This document shows positions 26,497 to 34,706 of a DNA stretch of 64,000 bases, piece by piece. The stretch comes from Candidatus Dormiibacterota bacterium (GTDB lineage Bacteria > Vulcanimicrobiota > Vulcanimicrobiia > Vulcanimicrobiales > Vulcanimicrobiaceae). The position numbers and the translations under genes are program-made. The notes beneath the pieces were generated by a model. It worked only from the letters and a program-made list of their open reading frames with translations. It made no database searches and was not told where the DNA came from. Position 1 is the stretch's first letter. Each line of letters opens with the position of its first letter. The DNA is taken from contig DATKRS010000029.1 of NCBI GenBank assembly GCA_035532035.1, positions 1 through 64,000 of the forward strand, read 5' to 3'.

Positions 26497-27542
26497 GACG
26501 GCGGTCGTGCGCTCGGCCAGGTTCCGCTGATGAGGATCTCGCCGTCGGCCGGCATGCCCGGCTTGGCGAAACCGAAGCCCGAGCGCAGCGCGAGCTTCAC
26601 CCCGAAGACTTCTCTGACGCGGTCGTTGCGAAAGTATGTGTTCTCCGGAGTAAACGTCGCTTGGGGGTCGATGCGCAGCACGTACGCATCGATCGGTCGA
26701 TCGGGATTGGAGTCCAAATAGACGCGTGCCGGCTGGCCGATTTTGACTCTTCCGATCTCCCCCTCCGGAATGAAGCCGCGCAGGTAGACGCGATCGAGAT
26801 TCAGCAGCGTCGCGACGGGCGTACCAGCGGCAACGACCTCTCCCGGCTCGACCGCCCGCGTAATGACCGTCCCGGAGAACGGCGCACGGACGACGAGATC
26901 GCTTCGGTTCGCTCGCGCTTCTGCGAGCTGCGCGGCCGCTTGGCGCATCTCCGCCGACGCGCTCGCGATCGTCGCGCGCTGCTGTGCGATCTGCCGCTCG
27001 ACCGCCGCCGTTTGCGCGGCACGCAGTGCCACGGACGCTGCCGCTTGTTGCGCGCTCGCAATTGCGGCGCGCTCCTGCTCTTCCGAAATGTCGCCCGTGC
27101 GGAAGAGCGCGACGTCACTGCTCTCGTTGAATGCAGCTAGCCGGTACAACGCGCGGCTTTGGGCGAGATCCGCATCGGCCGCTGCGACCTGTGCGCCGAG
27201 AACGCCGACCTGCTCTTGCGCCGCTCCCACGCGCGCCGCGGCAGCCGCCGTGGCGGCCCGCGCTTGTGCTTCGCGAGCACGCACTTGCGCGCCATCGATC
27301 ACGACGATCACCTGACCGGTGCTGACGCTATCGCCTTCGCGAACGCGAACCTCTGCCACGCGGCCGCCGATGTTCGGCGCAAGCGCGGAGTCGTCGCCTT
27401 CGATTCGCCCCGAGAGCGTAATGACGTTGCTTGGAGAGCCGCCGCCGGAGAGCAAACGCCAAGCGACGATACCGGCGAGGACGATTGCTGCAACGGCGAG
27501 CAACCCCAGTACGCGGCGTGCGAGAACGTTCCGTTGCGACAT
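26493..27542 (-). CDS. HlyD-family membrane-fusion protein
   Basis: 349 aa. One N-terminal membrane anchor (RRVLGLLAVAAIVLAGIVAW), a lipoyl-like half (GGRVAEVRVREGDSVSTGQV), a long Ala/Gln-rich coiled-coil hairpin (residues ~85-200), the second lipoyl half (VVRAPFSGTVITRAVEPGEV) and a beta-barrel ending in GEILISG. This is the periplasmic adaptor of tripartite exporters, YbhG-like, and points to a two-membrane envelope. It is the first gene of the four-gene operon. Confidence 0.92.
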   Translation of the reverse strand: MSQRNVLARRVLGLLAVAAIVLAGIVAWRLLSGGGSPSNVITLSGRIEGDDSALAPNIGGRVAEVRVREGDSVSTGQVIVVIDGAQVRAREAQARAATAAAAARVGAAQEQVGVLGAQVAAADADLAQSRALYRLAAFNESSDVALFRTGDISEEQERAAIASAQQAAASVALRAAQTAAVERQIAQQRATIASASAEMRQAAAQLAEARANRSDLVVRAPFSGTVITRAVEPGEVVAAGTPVATLLNLDRVYLRGFIPEGEIGRVKIGQPARVYLDSNPDRPIDAYVLRIDPQATFTPENTYFRNDRVREVFGVKLALRSGFGFAKPGMPADGEILISGTWPSARPPS

Positions 27543-27610
27543 GCGAAAGCAAGGTTTGGCATGGCTGACGGTCTTTTCCCTCTCCAGGGCACAACTGCGT
27601 CTTCGACGCG

Positions 27611-28786
27611 CTACTTCAGGTGAAAGGCACCGAGCCCGGCGTTATCGATGGCCGTGCGGCGCTCCCGCGAAAACCGCCTGGCGCTCAAAAATCCAACGTC
27701 GTGCCGCGTCTCGCCTGCGAGAGCGAGATCTGCGACGACTTCCCCAACGGCGCTCGCGAACTTGAATCCGTGCCCCGAGAATCCACCGCAGAGCACGACG
27801 TTGCGATGCTGCGGATGGACGTCGATGACGAAGTGCTCGTCCGGCGTGAGCGAGTACATGCACGCTCGCCCTTCGCGAAACACCGCTGAAGCGCCCGGCA
27901 TCCACGCGTCGAGCGCGCGCGCGACCGGCACGACGTCGCGCTCCACATCGACCGTGCGGTCGAGACCGTCTGGGTGTGCCACGGCGCCGTAGCCGTGCAA
28001 CGCCGCTTTGACGCCATCGCCAAGGTCGGGAAAGCCGTACAACGGCGCGGGAAGCGACTGGCGATCTAGGAGAAACGCGGGGAAGCGCGTCGCGTCGTAA
28101 GCATCGGTCGCGGGCGAAAACCAGAGCTGCACGTTGCGCTGCACGCGCATCGGAACGCCGGCACGTGCCATCTCGGCTTCGAACCACGGTCCGAGCGCGA
28201 GCACGAGCGCGTCAGCCTGTAGCCGCGTGCCGTCCTCGAGCGTAACCTCGACGCCGTCGTCGCTCGCGCTCCAGCTTTCCATCTTCGTCTCGAAGCGCAA
28301 CTCCGCTCCGGCATCTTCGGCAACGTGCGCAAACGCACGCACGGCAACTTCGGGGACGAGGAGTCCGCCCAGCGGCTCGAAGAGTCCGACCTCGCCGTCT
28401 TCGACACGCAGAGCCGGATAGCGGGCGCGTACGTCGCGCGTATCGAGGGCGTCCACATTCAAGCCGTGCTCGCGCGCGGCGGCAAGCGTTCCTTGGAGAA
28501 TCGCCGAGCCTTCTCTGCCGGCGAGCAGCAAGCCGACGAGGTGAAGCAGGCGTTCGTTCGCGCGGTGCTCGAGATCGCGCCAGAGCTCGTACGCGCGCAG
28601 CAAGAGCGGAACGTACGCGGCGTCCTCGTAGTACGCCTGTCGGATGATGCGGCTCTTGCCGTTGGAGGCTCCGAAGGCGTGACCGCGCGCGAATCGCTCG
28701 ATGCCGCGCACGTGTGCGCCGCGCAGCGCGCACTGCATCGCCGCGCTGCTTCCCATCGCACCGAGGCCGACGACGATGACGCGCAT
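27611..28786 (-). CDS. FAD-dependent sarcosine oxidase / N-methyltryptophan oxidase-type enzyme
   Basis: 391 aa, the standard length of monomeric sarcosine oxidases. N-terminal dinucleotide fold VIVVGLGAMGSSAAMQCALRG, then the family block ASNGKSRIIRQAYYEDAAYVP. The covalent-FAD cysteine is placed in GRACMYSLTPDEHFVID, and GGFSGHGFKFASAVGE closes the FAD site. Such enzymes oxidise N-methylated amino acids to aldehyde, amine and H2O2. The exact substrate is not readable. 68 bp from the HlyD start on the same strand. Confidence 0.92.
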   Translation of the reverse strand: MRVIVVGLGAMGSSAAMQCALRGAHVRGIERFARGHAFGASNGKSRIIRQAYYEDAAYVPLLLRAYELWRDLEHRANERLLHLVGLLLAGREGSAILQGTLAAAREHGLNVDALDTRDVRARYPALRVEDGEVGLFEPLGGLLVPEVAVRAFAHVAEDAGAELRFETKMESWSASDDGVEVTLEDGTRLQADALVLALGPWFEAEMARAGVPMRVQRNVQLWFSPATDAYDATRFPAFLLDRQSLPAPLYGFPDLGDGVKAALHGYGAVAHPDGLDRTVDVERDVVPVARALDAWMPGASAVFREGRACMYSLTPDEHFVIDVHPQHRNVVLCGGFSGHGFKFASAVGEVVADLALAGETRHDVGFLSARRFSRERRTAIDNAGLGAFHLK

Positions 28787-28799
28787 ACCTAGGGAAGCT

Positions 28800-28974
28800 C
28801 TAGCCCGCGAACAGGGCGTTCATGTCGGCGAACGGCGGTGCGTCGTCGGCGCCTCGAAACCGAGCGATTCCAGAAACTTCGCGTCCCCGCACGCCATGGA
28901 TTCGGAATCACGAACGCGTGATTGCGGTGATGCAAGGCGCGAAACCTCGCTGCCTTCTCTGCCTGTACGGCCAC
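28800..28974 (-). pseudogene. Wrecked isocitrate lyase/PEP mutase-family gene
   Basis: The minus strand opens with GTG at 28974 as VAVQAEKAARFRALHH and then HAFVIPNPW, the N-terminus of the isocitrate lyase/PEP mutase family (usual continuation DAGSARLLESLGFEA). The continuation is there but shifted one base: GDAKFLESLGFEAPTT. A third frame then gives PPFADMNALFAG and TAG, which looks like a family C-terminus. About 200 central residues are missing. Two frame changes plus a deletion make this a decayed gene rather than a sequencing error. Confidence 0.68.
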
Positions 28975-29081
28975 TGGCTTCGCCTCCGAGGAATGCTCGT
29001 GGTGTCGTGGCGTTGTTCTCGCTCTGGAAGCGTTTCCCGCCGAGGGAGTTTGCGCGGCAGTACGAAATCCAACGACCTCCT

Positions 29082-29684
29082 ATGCACGACTCGCATCGCC
29101 ACAAGCCCGGAGAGGGCGCAAAGCAGCATGAGATCTTCTCGCACGAGCGCGCCGCCGTGCTGGACGAGCCAGAACGCGAGCAATGGACTCCGGCGGCCGC
29201 ACTCGTCGAGTTGCTCGACGCTCCTTCGCAGGCGCGCGTTCTCGATTTCGGCACCGGTACCGGCCGCTATGCGATCGCGCTCGCGCGGGCACGGCCCGAC
29301 CTGCACGTCGTCGCGTACGACGTGCAACCCGAAATGCTCGACATCGTTCGCCGCCGCGCGGCGGACGCGCACGTCGAGAACCTCAGCGGCGCGGACTGGG
29401 CAGAGGCGCAGCGCCGAGCACCATACGATCGCATCGTGGCGCTCAACGTGCTCCACGAGATCGATAATGTCACGCTGCATCGCCTCGCGCCGCTGCTGGC
29501 GCCCGGCGGCAGCGTCTTGTTCGTCGACTGGGACGCGACCATCGATCGTCCCACGGGTCCGCCGGCCGAGCATGCACATAGTCCGAGCGAAGCGCAAGAG
29601 CGTCTGACGCGCAACGGCCTTGCGCGCGTCGAGCGGATTCGCGACGTGCGCTTCCCGTACCACTTCATCCTGCGAGCCTCTTGA
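29082..29684 (+). CDS. SAM-dependent methyltransferase (class I)
   Basis: 200 aa from ATG 29082. Rossmann-fold methyltransferase of the Methyltransf_11/25 type: ARVLDFGTGTGRYAIALARA (motif I), VVAYDVQPEMLDIVRRRA (motif II acidic residue), IVALNVLHEIDN (motif IV) and LLAPGGSVLFVDWD (post-motif). The His-rich start (MHDSHRHKPGEGAKQHE) is atypical and could bind metal. Acceptor unknown. Its TGA overlaps the TTG start of the downstream P-type ATPase, so the two are translationally coupled. Confidence 0.88.
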   Translation: MHDSHRHKPGEGAKQHEIFSHERAAVLDEPEREQWTPAAALVELLDAPSQARVLDFGTGTGRYAIALARARPDLHVVAYDVQPEMLDIVRRRAADAHVENLSGADWAEAQRRAPYDRIVALNVLHEIDNVTLHRLAPLLAPGGSVLFVDWDATIDRPTGPPAEHAHSPSEAQERLTRNGLARVERIRDVRFPYHFILRAS

Positions 29685-32017
29685 CGCTTAAGCCTCAAGA
29701 AACCCAAGGTCTTTCGAGCGCGCAGGCGGCTGCGCGGTTCGCCCAGTTTGGGCCGAATGCGATACAAGAATCTCAGCCGGGGATTCTCGGGCAGTTCGTT
29801 GCCAAGCTGTGGGGACCGATTCCGTGGATGCTCGAGGGAACCGTGGCACTCGAGGTCGCGACGAAGCGCTATGCAGAAGCGGCCGTCGTTCTCGTCTTGC
29901 TGCTCGTGAACGCCGTCATTGCCTTTCTCCACGAGCATCGCTCGCGCGAAGCGGTCGAGGTGCTCGAACGGCGACTGGAGATTCAAGCGCGCGTACTGCG
30001 CGACGGGCGCTGGCAGCGAATCGCGAGCCGGCAACTCGTTCCCGGTGACGTCATTCACGTACGCATGGGCGACGTCGTGCCGGCGGACTGCACGATCGCC
30101 GACGGTGCGGTTTCGGTCGACGAGGCGGTGCTGACCGGCGAATCGGCCGCACGGACTCGTGCGAACGGTGAAAAGCTCTATTCCGGCTCGACGGTCAAAC
30201 ATGGCGAAGCGACGGCGGAGGTCGTCGCAACCGGTGCCCGCACCGCCTTTGGGAACGTCGTGCTCCTGGTCGCACACAGCCGTGAAGGCGGGCACCTGCA
30301 CGACCAGGTCTTTTCGGTCGTCAAATACCTCCTGCTGCTCGACGGCGTGCTCGTGATCGCGTTCTTCGCATACGGCCTCGCGCACGGAACGAGCGCTGTG
30401 GACATCGTCTCGTTCGCCCTGACGCTGCTGATCGGGGCCATTCCCGTCGCTCTTCCCGCGACGTTTACGCTCGCCACCACGCTCGGCGCTTCGGAGCTCG
30501 CACGCCGCGGCGTGCTCGTGACGAGGCTCTCCGCGATCGAAGACGCTGCAACGATGGACGTTCTATGCACGGACAAGACCGGAACGCTAACGCAAAACGC
30601 GCTCGCGCTCCAGTCGATTCTCCCTGTTGCCGGAGCATCCGATGCCGACGTGCTCGAGGCGGCTGCCGCCGCGAGCGACGAAGCGAGTCAGGATCCGCTG
30701 GACCTTGCGGTGATCGGCTCGCTCGCACAGCATCACATCGCGCGCAACGGATTGGGAGTGAGAGCCGCCTATCATCCCTTCGACCCCGAGCTGAAGTACG
30801 CGCAAGCCGACGTTCGCGTCGGCGGAGCGATCGTTCGTGCGTGTAAGGGCGCGATCGCGGCGATCTACGCACTCGCAAACGCGGCGCCTGATGAAGCGGA
30901 AGTTGCCAAAGCGAGCGCCGGCGGCGCGCGCGTTCTCGCCGTGGCTCGCGACGACGGCAAAGGCTACCGCGTCTTGGGATTGCTCGCCTTCGGCGATCCG
31001 GTTCGTCCCGACGCCGCCACGCTCTTAGCCCGCCTGCGAGAGCTGGGCGTGCGCGTGATCATGCTCACCGGCGATGCGTTGCCGACGGCGCAGAGCGTCG
31101 CAGAAGAACTCGGCCTCTCGGGAAGAGCGCTGCACGCCTCGGAGTGGCGGGCGCTACACGGCCTTCCGCCCGACGTCGACGTTCTCGCCGACGTTCTTCC
31201 CGAGGATAAATACGCGATCGTGCAGGCGCTACAAGCTGCGGGACATCGGGTCGGCATGACGGGAGACGGTGTGAACGACGCGCCGGCCCTGCGCGCGGCG
31301 CAGGTCGGCATTGCCGTTGCCAGCGCTACGGACGCGGCGAAGAACGCAGCAAGCATCGTTCTGACGAATCCCGGGCTCGCGGAGGCGGTTGCAGCCGTGC
31401 AGGAAAGCCGCGCGATCTTCCGCCGCATGATGGTCTACGTCACCAACAAGATCGGCAAGACGATCGAGATCTCGGCGCTGCTCACCATCGCCGCCTTCTC
31501 GACGTCGATCGTCCCGCTAACGCCCTTGTTGATGATTCTGCTGATCTTCGGCAACGACTTCGCGACGATGGCGATCGCGACAGACAACGCCCGGGGCTCG
31601 CCCGTGCCGGATCGATGGAATCCACGCCGGATCATCGGCGGAGCCTCTGCGATAGGGGGCGCATTGCTCGTGCTCTCGCTCGGTGTATTTGCGCTGCTGA
31701 CGGCATCGCTGCATTTGCCCGTGCCACAGATTCAAACCGCAATGTTTCTGTTGCTCGTCGTGACGAGCCAGGGGATGATCTACGTCATTCGCGCAACGCC
31801 AAAGGTACCGCCCAAGGCCTCGTTGCTTGCGGCGTCGCTCGCGGACGTTTGCACGTGTTTCGTGATCGCCGTCTTCGGCATACTCGTGGCGCCCATACCG
31901 GCGACGCTCGCCGCGGCCATCGTAGGCCTCGGAGCCGCCTACGTCGCCGTCATCTATGCCGGTAAGGCTGCGAGCACCATTCTGAAGCGTGCTGCGCCGC
32001 TCATCATCCGATCGTAG
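29681..32017 (+). CDS. P-type ATPase, proton-efflux (P3A)-like
   Basis: 778 aa, short for P2-type pumps and right for plasma-membrane proton ATPases. Phosphorylation motif DVLCTDKTGTLTQN, actuator loop VLTGESAA, hinge MTGDGVNDAPALRAAQVGIA and the membrane segment IGAIPVALPATFTLAT are present. There is no metal-binding N-terminal domain and no CPC, which argues against a heavy-metal pump. The N-terminus (LKPQETQGLSSAQAAARFAQ) is the cation-ATPase N domain. TTG start at 29681 overlaps the methyltransferase stop. Its 3' end overlaps the convergent dehydrogenase by 64 bp. Confidence 0.9.
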   Translation: MTLKPQETQGLSSAQAAARFAQFGPNAIQESQPGILGQFVAKLWGPIPWMLEGTVALEVATKRYAEAAVVLVLLLVNAVIAFLHEHRSREAVEVLERRLEIQARVLRDGRWQRIASRQLVPGDVIHVRMGDVVPADCTIADGAVSVDEAVLTGESAARTRANGEKLYSGSTVKHGEATAEVVATGARTAFGNVVLLVAHSREGGHLHDQVFSVVKYLLLLDGVLVIAFFAYGLAHGTSAVDIVSFALTLLIGAIPVALPATFTLATTLGASELARRGVLVTRLSAIEDAATMDVLCTDKTGTLTQNALALQSILPVAGASDADVLEAAAAASDEASQDPLDLAVIGSLAQHHIARNGLGVRAAYHPFDPELKYAQADVRVGGAIVRACKGAIAAIYALANAAPDEAEVAKASAGGARVLAVARDDGKGYRVLGLLAFGDPVRPDAATLLARLRELGVRVIMLTGDALPTAQSVAEELGLSGRALHASEWRALHGLPPDVDVLADVLPEDKYAIVQALQAAGHRVGMTGDGVNDAPALRAAQVGIAVASATDAAKNAASIVLTNPGLAEAVAAVQESRAIFRRMMVYVTNKIGKTIEISALLTIAAFSTSIVPLTPLLMILLIFGNDFATMAIATDNARGSPVPDRWNPRRIIGGASAIGGALLVLSLGVFALLTASLHLPVPQIQTAMFLLLVVTSQGMIYVIRATPKVPPKASLLAASLADVCTCFVIAVFGILVAPIPATLAAAIVGLGAAYVAVIYAGKAASTILKRAAPLIIRS

Positions 32018-32970
32018 GCCTCCTGGGCTCGCTCCAACGGCATCGTCTCGATCTGCGCGCGAACGCCGGCGAGGACGCTGAAGTTCATCGTATCCTCGGA
32101 GTCCGCGCACGTTCCCGACGGCCACGCCTTGACGGACTTGCGCCCGCCGATCATCGCGACGGTATTGAGCGAAAGGGCTTCGCCGGATGCGCCGACGACC
32201 AGGAGTTGCCCGTCGACGCCTAGGCCGGCAATGACGGGCTCCATGGCCTTCGCCGCGGTCACCGTCGAAAGGACCACTCGAGCACCGCCGAGCTTTTGAA
32301 GCTCCGCGCCGACGTCGAGGGCTTGACTGTCGAGATACCGCGTCGCTCCGAGTTTTCGCGCGAGCTCTTCTTTGTCGCCTCCGCGGGCGATTGCAACGGT
32401 CTGAAACCCCATCTTCGCCGCGTACTGCACGGCAAGATGCCCGAGACCGCCGATGCCGAGAATCGCAACCAGATCGCCCGGGCCTGCTCCGCTGTGGCGC
32501 AACGCGTTGAACGTCGTGACGCCGGCGCACATCAACGGGGCCGCCTCGGTCGCGGACAGCGCTGCTGGAATGCGCGCGAGCGCGACAACCGGGACAATCG
32601 CATACTCCGCGTAACCACCGTCGTAGGCCATGCCGGGAATTTGCAGGTTGCGGCACGTGATAAAGTCGCCGCGGCGACAGCGATCGCAACGTCCGCAATG
32701 CCCCCCGTGCCAGCCGACACCGACCCTGTCACCGACACTCCATCCGACAACGCCGTCTGCGAGCGCGTCTACCGTTCCCGCAATCTCGTGGCCGGGAACT
32801 CTCGGGTACGTGAGGCCCGGCCACTCGCGATTCACCACGAGCGCGTCGCTGTGGCAAATGCCGCACGCCTCCACGCGAATGCGCGCGGTGCCCGAGGCCG
32901 GCTCTGGAATGCTGCGCTCGATCAACTCGAGGCGAGGCTCTCTGCCGGGCGGAACGTGGACTGCACGCAT
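31954..32970 (-). CDS. Zinc-dependent alcohol dehydrogenase (MDR family)
   Basis: 338 aa from ATG 32970, preceded by AGGAGAGG. Catalytic-zinc ligands are in EACGICHSDALVV and GHEIAGTV; structural-zinc cysteines are in HCGRCDRCRRGDFITC; the cofactor loop is LAILGIGGLGHLAVQYA-like (AILGIGGLGHLAVQY). The conserved WHGGHCG and CAGVTTFNALR match AdhP-type ethanol dehydrogenases. A complete, probably functional enzyme oxidising primary alcohols with NAD. Its last 21 codons run antisense inside the P-type ATPase end. Confidence 0.92.
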   Translation of the reverse strand: MRAVHVPPGREPRLELIERSIPEPASGTARIRVEACGICHSDALVVNREWPGLTYPRVPGHEIAGTVDALADGVVGWSVGDRVGVGWHGGHCGRCDRCRRGDFITCRNLQIPGMAYDGGYAEYAIVPVVALARIPAALSATEAAPLMCAGVTTFNALRHSGAGPGDLVAILGIGGLGHLAVQYAAKMGFQTVAIARGGDKEELARKLGATRYLDSQALDVGAELQKLGGARVVLSTVTAAKAMEPVIAGLGVDGQLLVVGASGEALSLNTVAMIGGRKSVKAWPSGTCADSEDTMNFSVLAGVRAQIETMPLERAQEAYDRMMSGAARFRMVLAALPA

Positions 32971-33623
32971 CGTTGATCCTCTCCTCCATTGCTTTTCTAT
33001 GCCAACGTAGACCTGGCGCGTTGTCCGACGTTCACTCCGCCATCGAGCGCCGACCTCGCAACACGTACCAATCGTAGGGTTTTGCGAGCCTGCGAGCCTG
33101 AAGAGCAAGAGCTGGTGAGCCTGGTTCGATCATAGATATTCGCTTTTCCGGTTTTAAGTCCCCAATACTCTCCGGGGTGCTCTTACATCCCAAACATTGA
33201 CTTCCCACTGCCTTACCCTCCGGCGAAGTAACAAATGCTCAAACGCCAACTGTCCAGGCTGGATCCCGCCTGGACGCTCGCGCCCCACCCCGGCTCCCGG
33301 GCACGCGGGCACGCCTCCGCAAACTACGCTACGCAATGCGCGTGGCGATACGGCCTGCGAGGCGCAATCGCCCCTTTCCGGATTTGATTGCCACTGGGTA
33401 CTCGCGCTACGCCCACGTGGAGTTCGCCGACAACGAGCGCAGCACGCTCACGGCTCACAGTCTGCATCCGATTGAATCCGCACCTACAGTGCCGTTCCGA
33501 TTTCGATGCTGAGCCCCCGATCGCGGGATCGGCACCCGCGCTGGAACCCACCTGATGGAGGCGCTTGAACGCGCGCAGCGTGGCCGGGTGCTTAGCTCGC
33601 CATGAAAGCGGGGAAGAAAGATC
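32971..33623. other. 653-bp gene-free region at the left edge of the accessory tract
   Basis: No supported gene. It holds a dispersed-repeat copy (33144-33185), a perfect 8-bp inverted repeat GTCCAGGC/GCCTGGAC with an 8-nt loop (33252-33275) and a 6-bp hairpin CCGATC/GATCGG (33517-33532). Base composition drops here compared with the flanking dehydrogenase. The sodB promoter should lie in its last 100 bp but no clear boxes were recognised. Confidence 0.6.
33144..33185. repeat. Dispersed repeat copy A (TTTTCCGG...TTAA...CCC)
   Basis: 42 bp matching copy B at 42629-42670 at about 30 of 42 positions, both beginning TTTTCCGG and ending CTTA or CTCTTA. Shorter relatives of the central core occur at 43611 and 44772. 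No coding content. Confidence 0.5.
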
Positions 33624-34262
33624 ATGAAAGTCTATTCTGCACCAAAAGTCTTCGTGCCGAAGAAATGGGATCTCGCAGGGCTGCACGGCATTTCGGATGC
33701 CACACTCGAGATGCACTTCGGCCTGTACGAAGGCTACGTCAAGAACACGAATCTTCTGAACGAGCGTCTGGCTGAGATCCGGGAACGTGGCAAGGCGACG
33801 GGCACCGACCCGGTCTATGCCGATCTGGTGCGCGGTCTCGGGTTCGAGTACAACGGCATGCGCCTGCACGAGCTGTACTTCGACAACATGACCAAACATT
33901 CCGAACCCGTCGGTTCGGACAGGTTGAGCAAGGCCCTGGGCGAAGCCTACGGCGGTTTCGACGAGTGGAAAAACGATTTCTCGGCTGTCGCCGGCATGCG
34001 CGGCGTGGGCTGGGCGATCGCTTATTACGACACGACGACCTTGGAAATCACCAATCACTGGATCAACGATCACGAAAATGGTCACATCGCTGGTTCCGTT
34101 CCGATCGTGGTTCTCGATGTTTGGGAGCATGCGTTCATCAAGGACTACAAGCCTGCCGACAAGGACAAGTACATCGAGGCATTCTTTGCCAATCTCGATT
34201 GGAAAGCGTGCGAAGCGCGCCTGCCACTGCCATCGCTCAAGATGTCGCATAGCAGTACGTAG
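33624..34262 (+). CDS. sodB: Superoxide dismutase, Fe/Mn family
   Basis: 212 aa. Dismutates superoxide. Metal ligands by position are H31 (in LEMHFGLYEGYV), H82 (MRLHELYFDN), D165 and H169 (VLDVWEHAF). The spacing is right, but the N-terminal block is divergent: TLEMHFGLYEGYV in place of the usual HHxxHxxxYV pattern, with no FNNAAQ-like Gln segment. It belongs to an atypical FeSOD branch. Codon choice and base composition are less GC-rich than the genes at 1-32 kb, consistent with acquisition. The MREEP-type redox neighbour is absent; an NRAMP transporter lies 0.4 kb downstream on the other strand. Confidence 0.92.
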   Translation: MKVYSAPKVFVPKKWDLAGLHGISDATLEMHFGLYEGYVKNTNLLNERLAEIRERGKATGTDPVYADLVRGLGFEYNGMRLHELYFDNMTKHSEPVGSDRLSKALGEAYGGFDEWKNDFSAVAGMRGVGWAIAYYDTTTLEITNHWINDHENGHIAGSVPIVVLDVWEHAFIKDYKPADKDKYIEAFFANLDWKACEARLPLPSLKMSHSST

Positions 34263-34296
34263 TCGGCCGCATGAGGTACGCGCGGAAGACTTGCGG

Positions 34297-34335
34297 GAGG
34301 CGAGACGGGGCGAAGCAGCGGCAAGGTCTCGCCTC
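34297..34335 (+). promoter_or_regulatory. Perfect 10-bp inverted repeat after sodB
   Basis: GAGGCGAGAC (34297-34306) pairs perfectly with GTCTCGCCTC (34326-34335) around a 19-nt loop, 34 bp after the sodB stop and 18 bp before the next small gene. No U-run follows, so it is not a standard intrinsic terminator; it may stabilise the sodB 3' end or separate expression of the two genes. Confidence 0.5.
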
Positions 34336-34353
34336 TGAACGAGAGAGACGTTG

Positions 34354-34539
34354 ATGCGCAAAGTCGTCGCGTTCCTCTCGGTCGTTGGGCTCATTGCGGG
34401 CGTCGTCTTCCTGATTGTGCCGATTGCCGCGATCCCCGACGAGGCGCTCGTCGGCGTCGGCGCAACGGTCGCCGCGATCCTGGGCATAGTGCGGGAGATC
34501 CGCGGAGCGATCAATCGCTCCCGCGGCGCGCGGCTTTAG
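34354..34539 (+). CDS. 61-aa membrane protein of unknown function
   Basis: Starts MRKVVAFLSVVGLIAGVVFL and has two hydrophobic stretches (residues ~4-28 and ~34-48) with a basic C-terminus ending NRSRGARL. The first hydrophobic stretch could be a signal anchor. It lies 91 bp after sodB behind a stable hairpin and has a purine-rich GAGAGAGACG upstream. No family recognised. Confidence 0.55.
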   Translation: MRKVVAFLSVVGLIAGVVFLIVPIAAIPDEALVGVGATVAAILGIVREIRGAINRSRGARL

Positions 34540-34706
34540 CAGACTGGTAGCAGTAGCGTGCGACCACGATGCGGTCGAATCGTAGAACGTTGGCTCCTTG
34601 TAGCCGGCGTCGAGTGACGTGATGTTGCCCTGGGGGCCGCAACATCGACATGCGCACGCGGGCCGCTGCGAACCGCAGCCGCAACGAGAAGCGCGTGGGT
34701 GGCTCG

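Noticed and set aside
28701-29081. Extended N-terminus for the methyltransferase
   Set aside because: The in-frame extension lies over the PEP-mutase remnant and has no homology; ATG 29082 is a better start.
31954-32017. 64-bp overlap between the P-ATPase and dehydrogenase ends suggesting a wrong stop
   Set aside because: Both C-termini are continuous and end on clear stop codons; convergent tail overlaps of this size are tolerated.
33000-33300. Direct repeat of the tRNA-Leu 3' end (att site)
   Set aside because: Looked for the 3' tRNA sequence in this region and did not find it by eye; not claimed.
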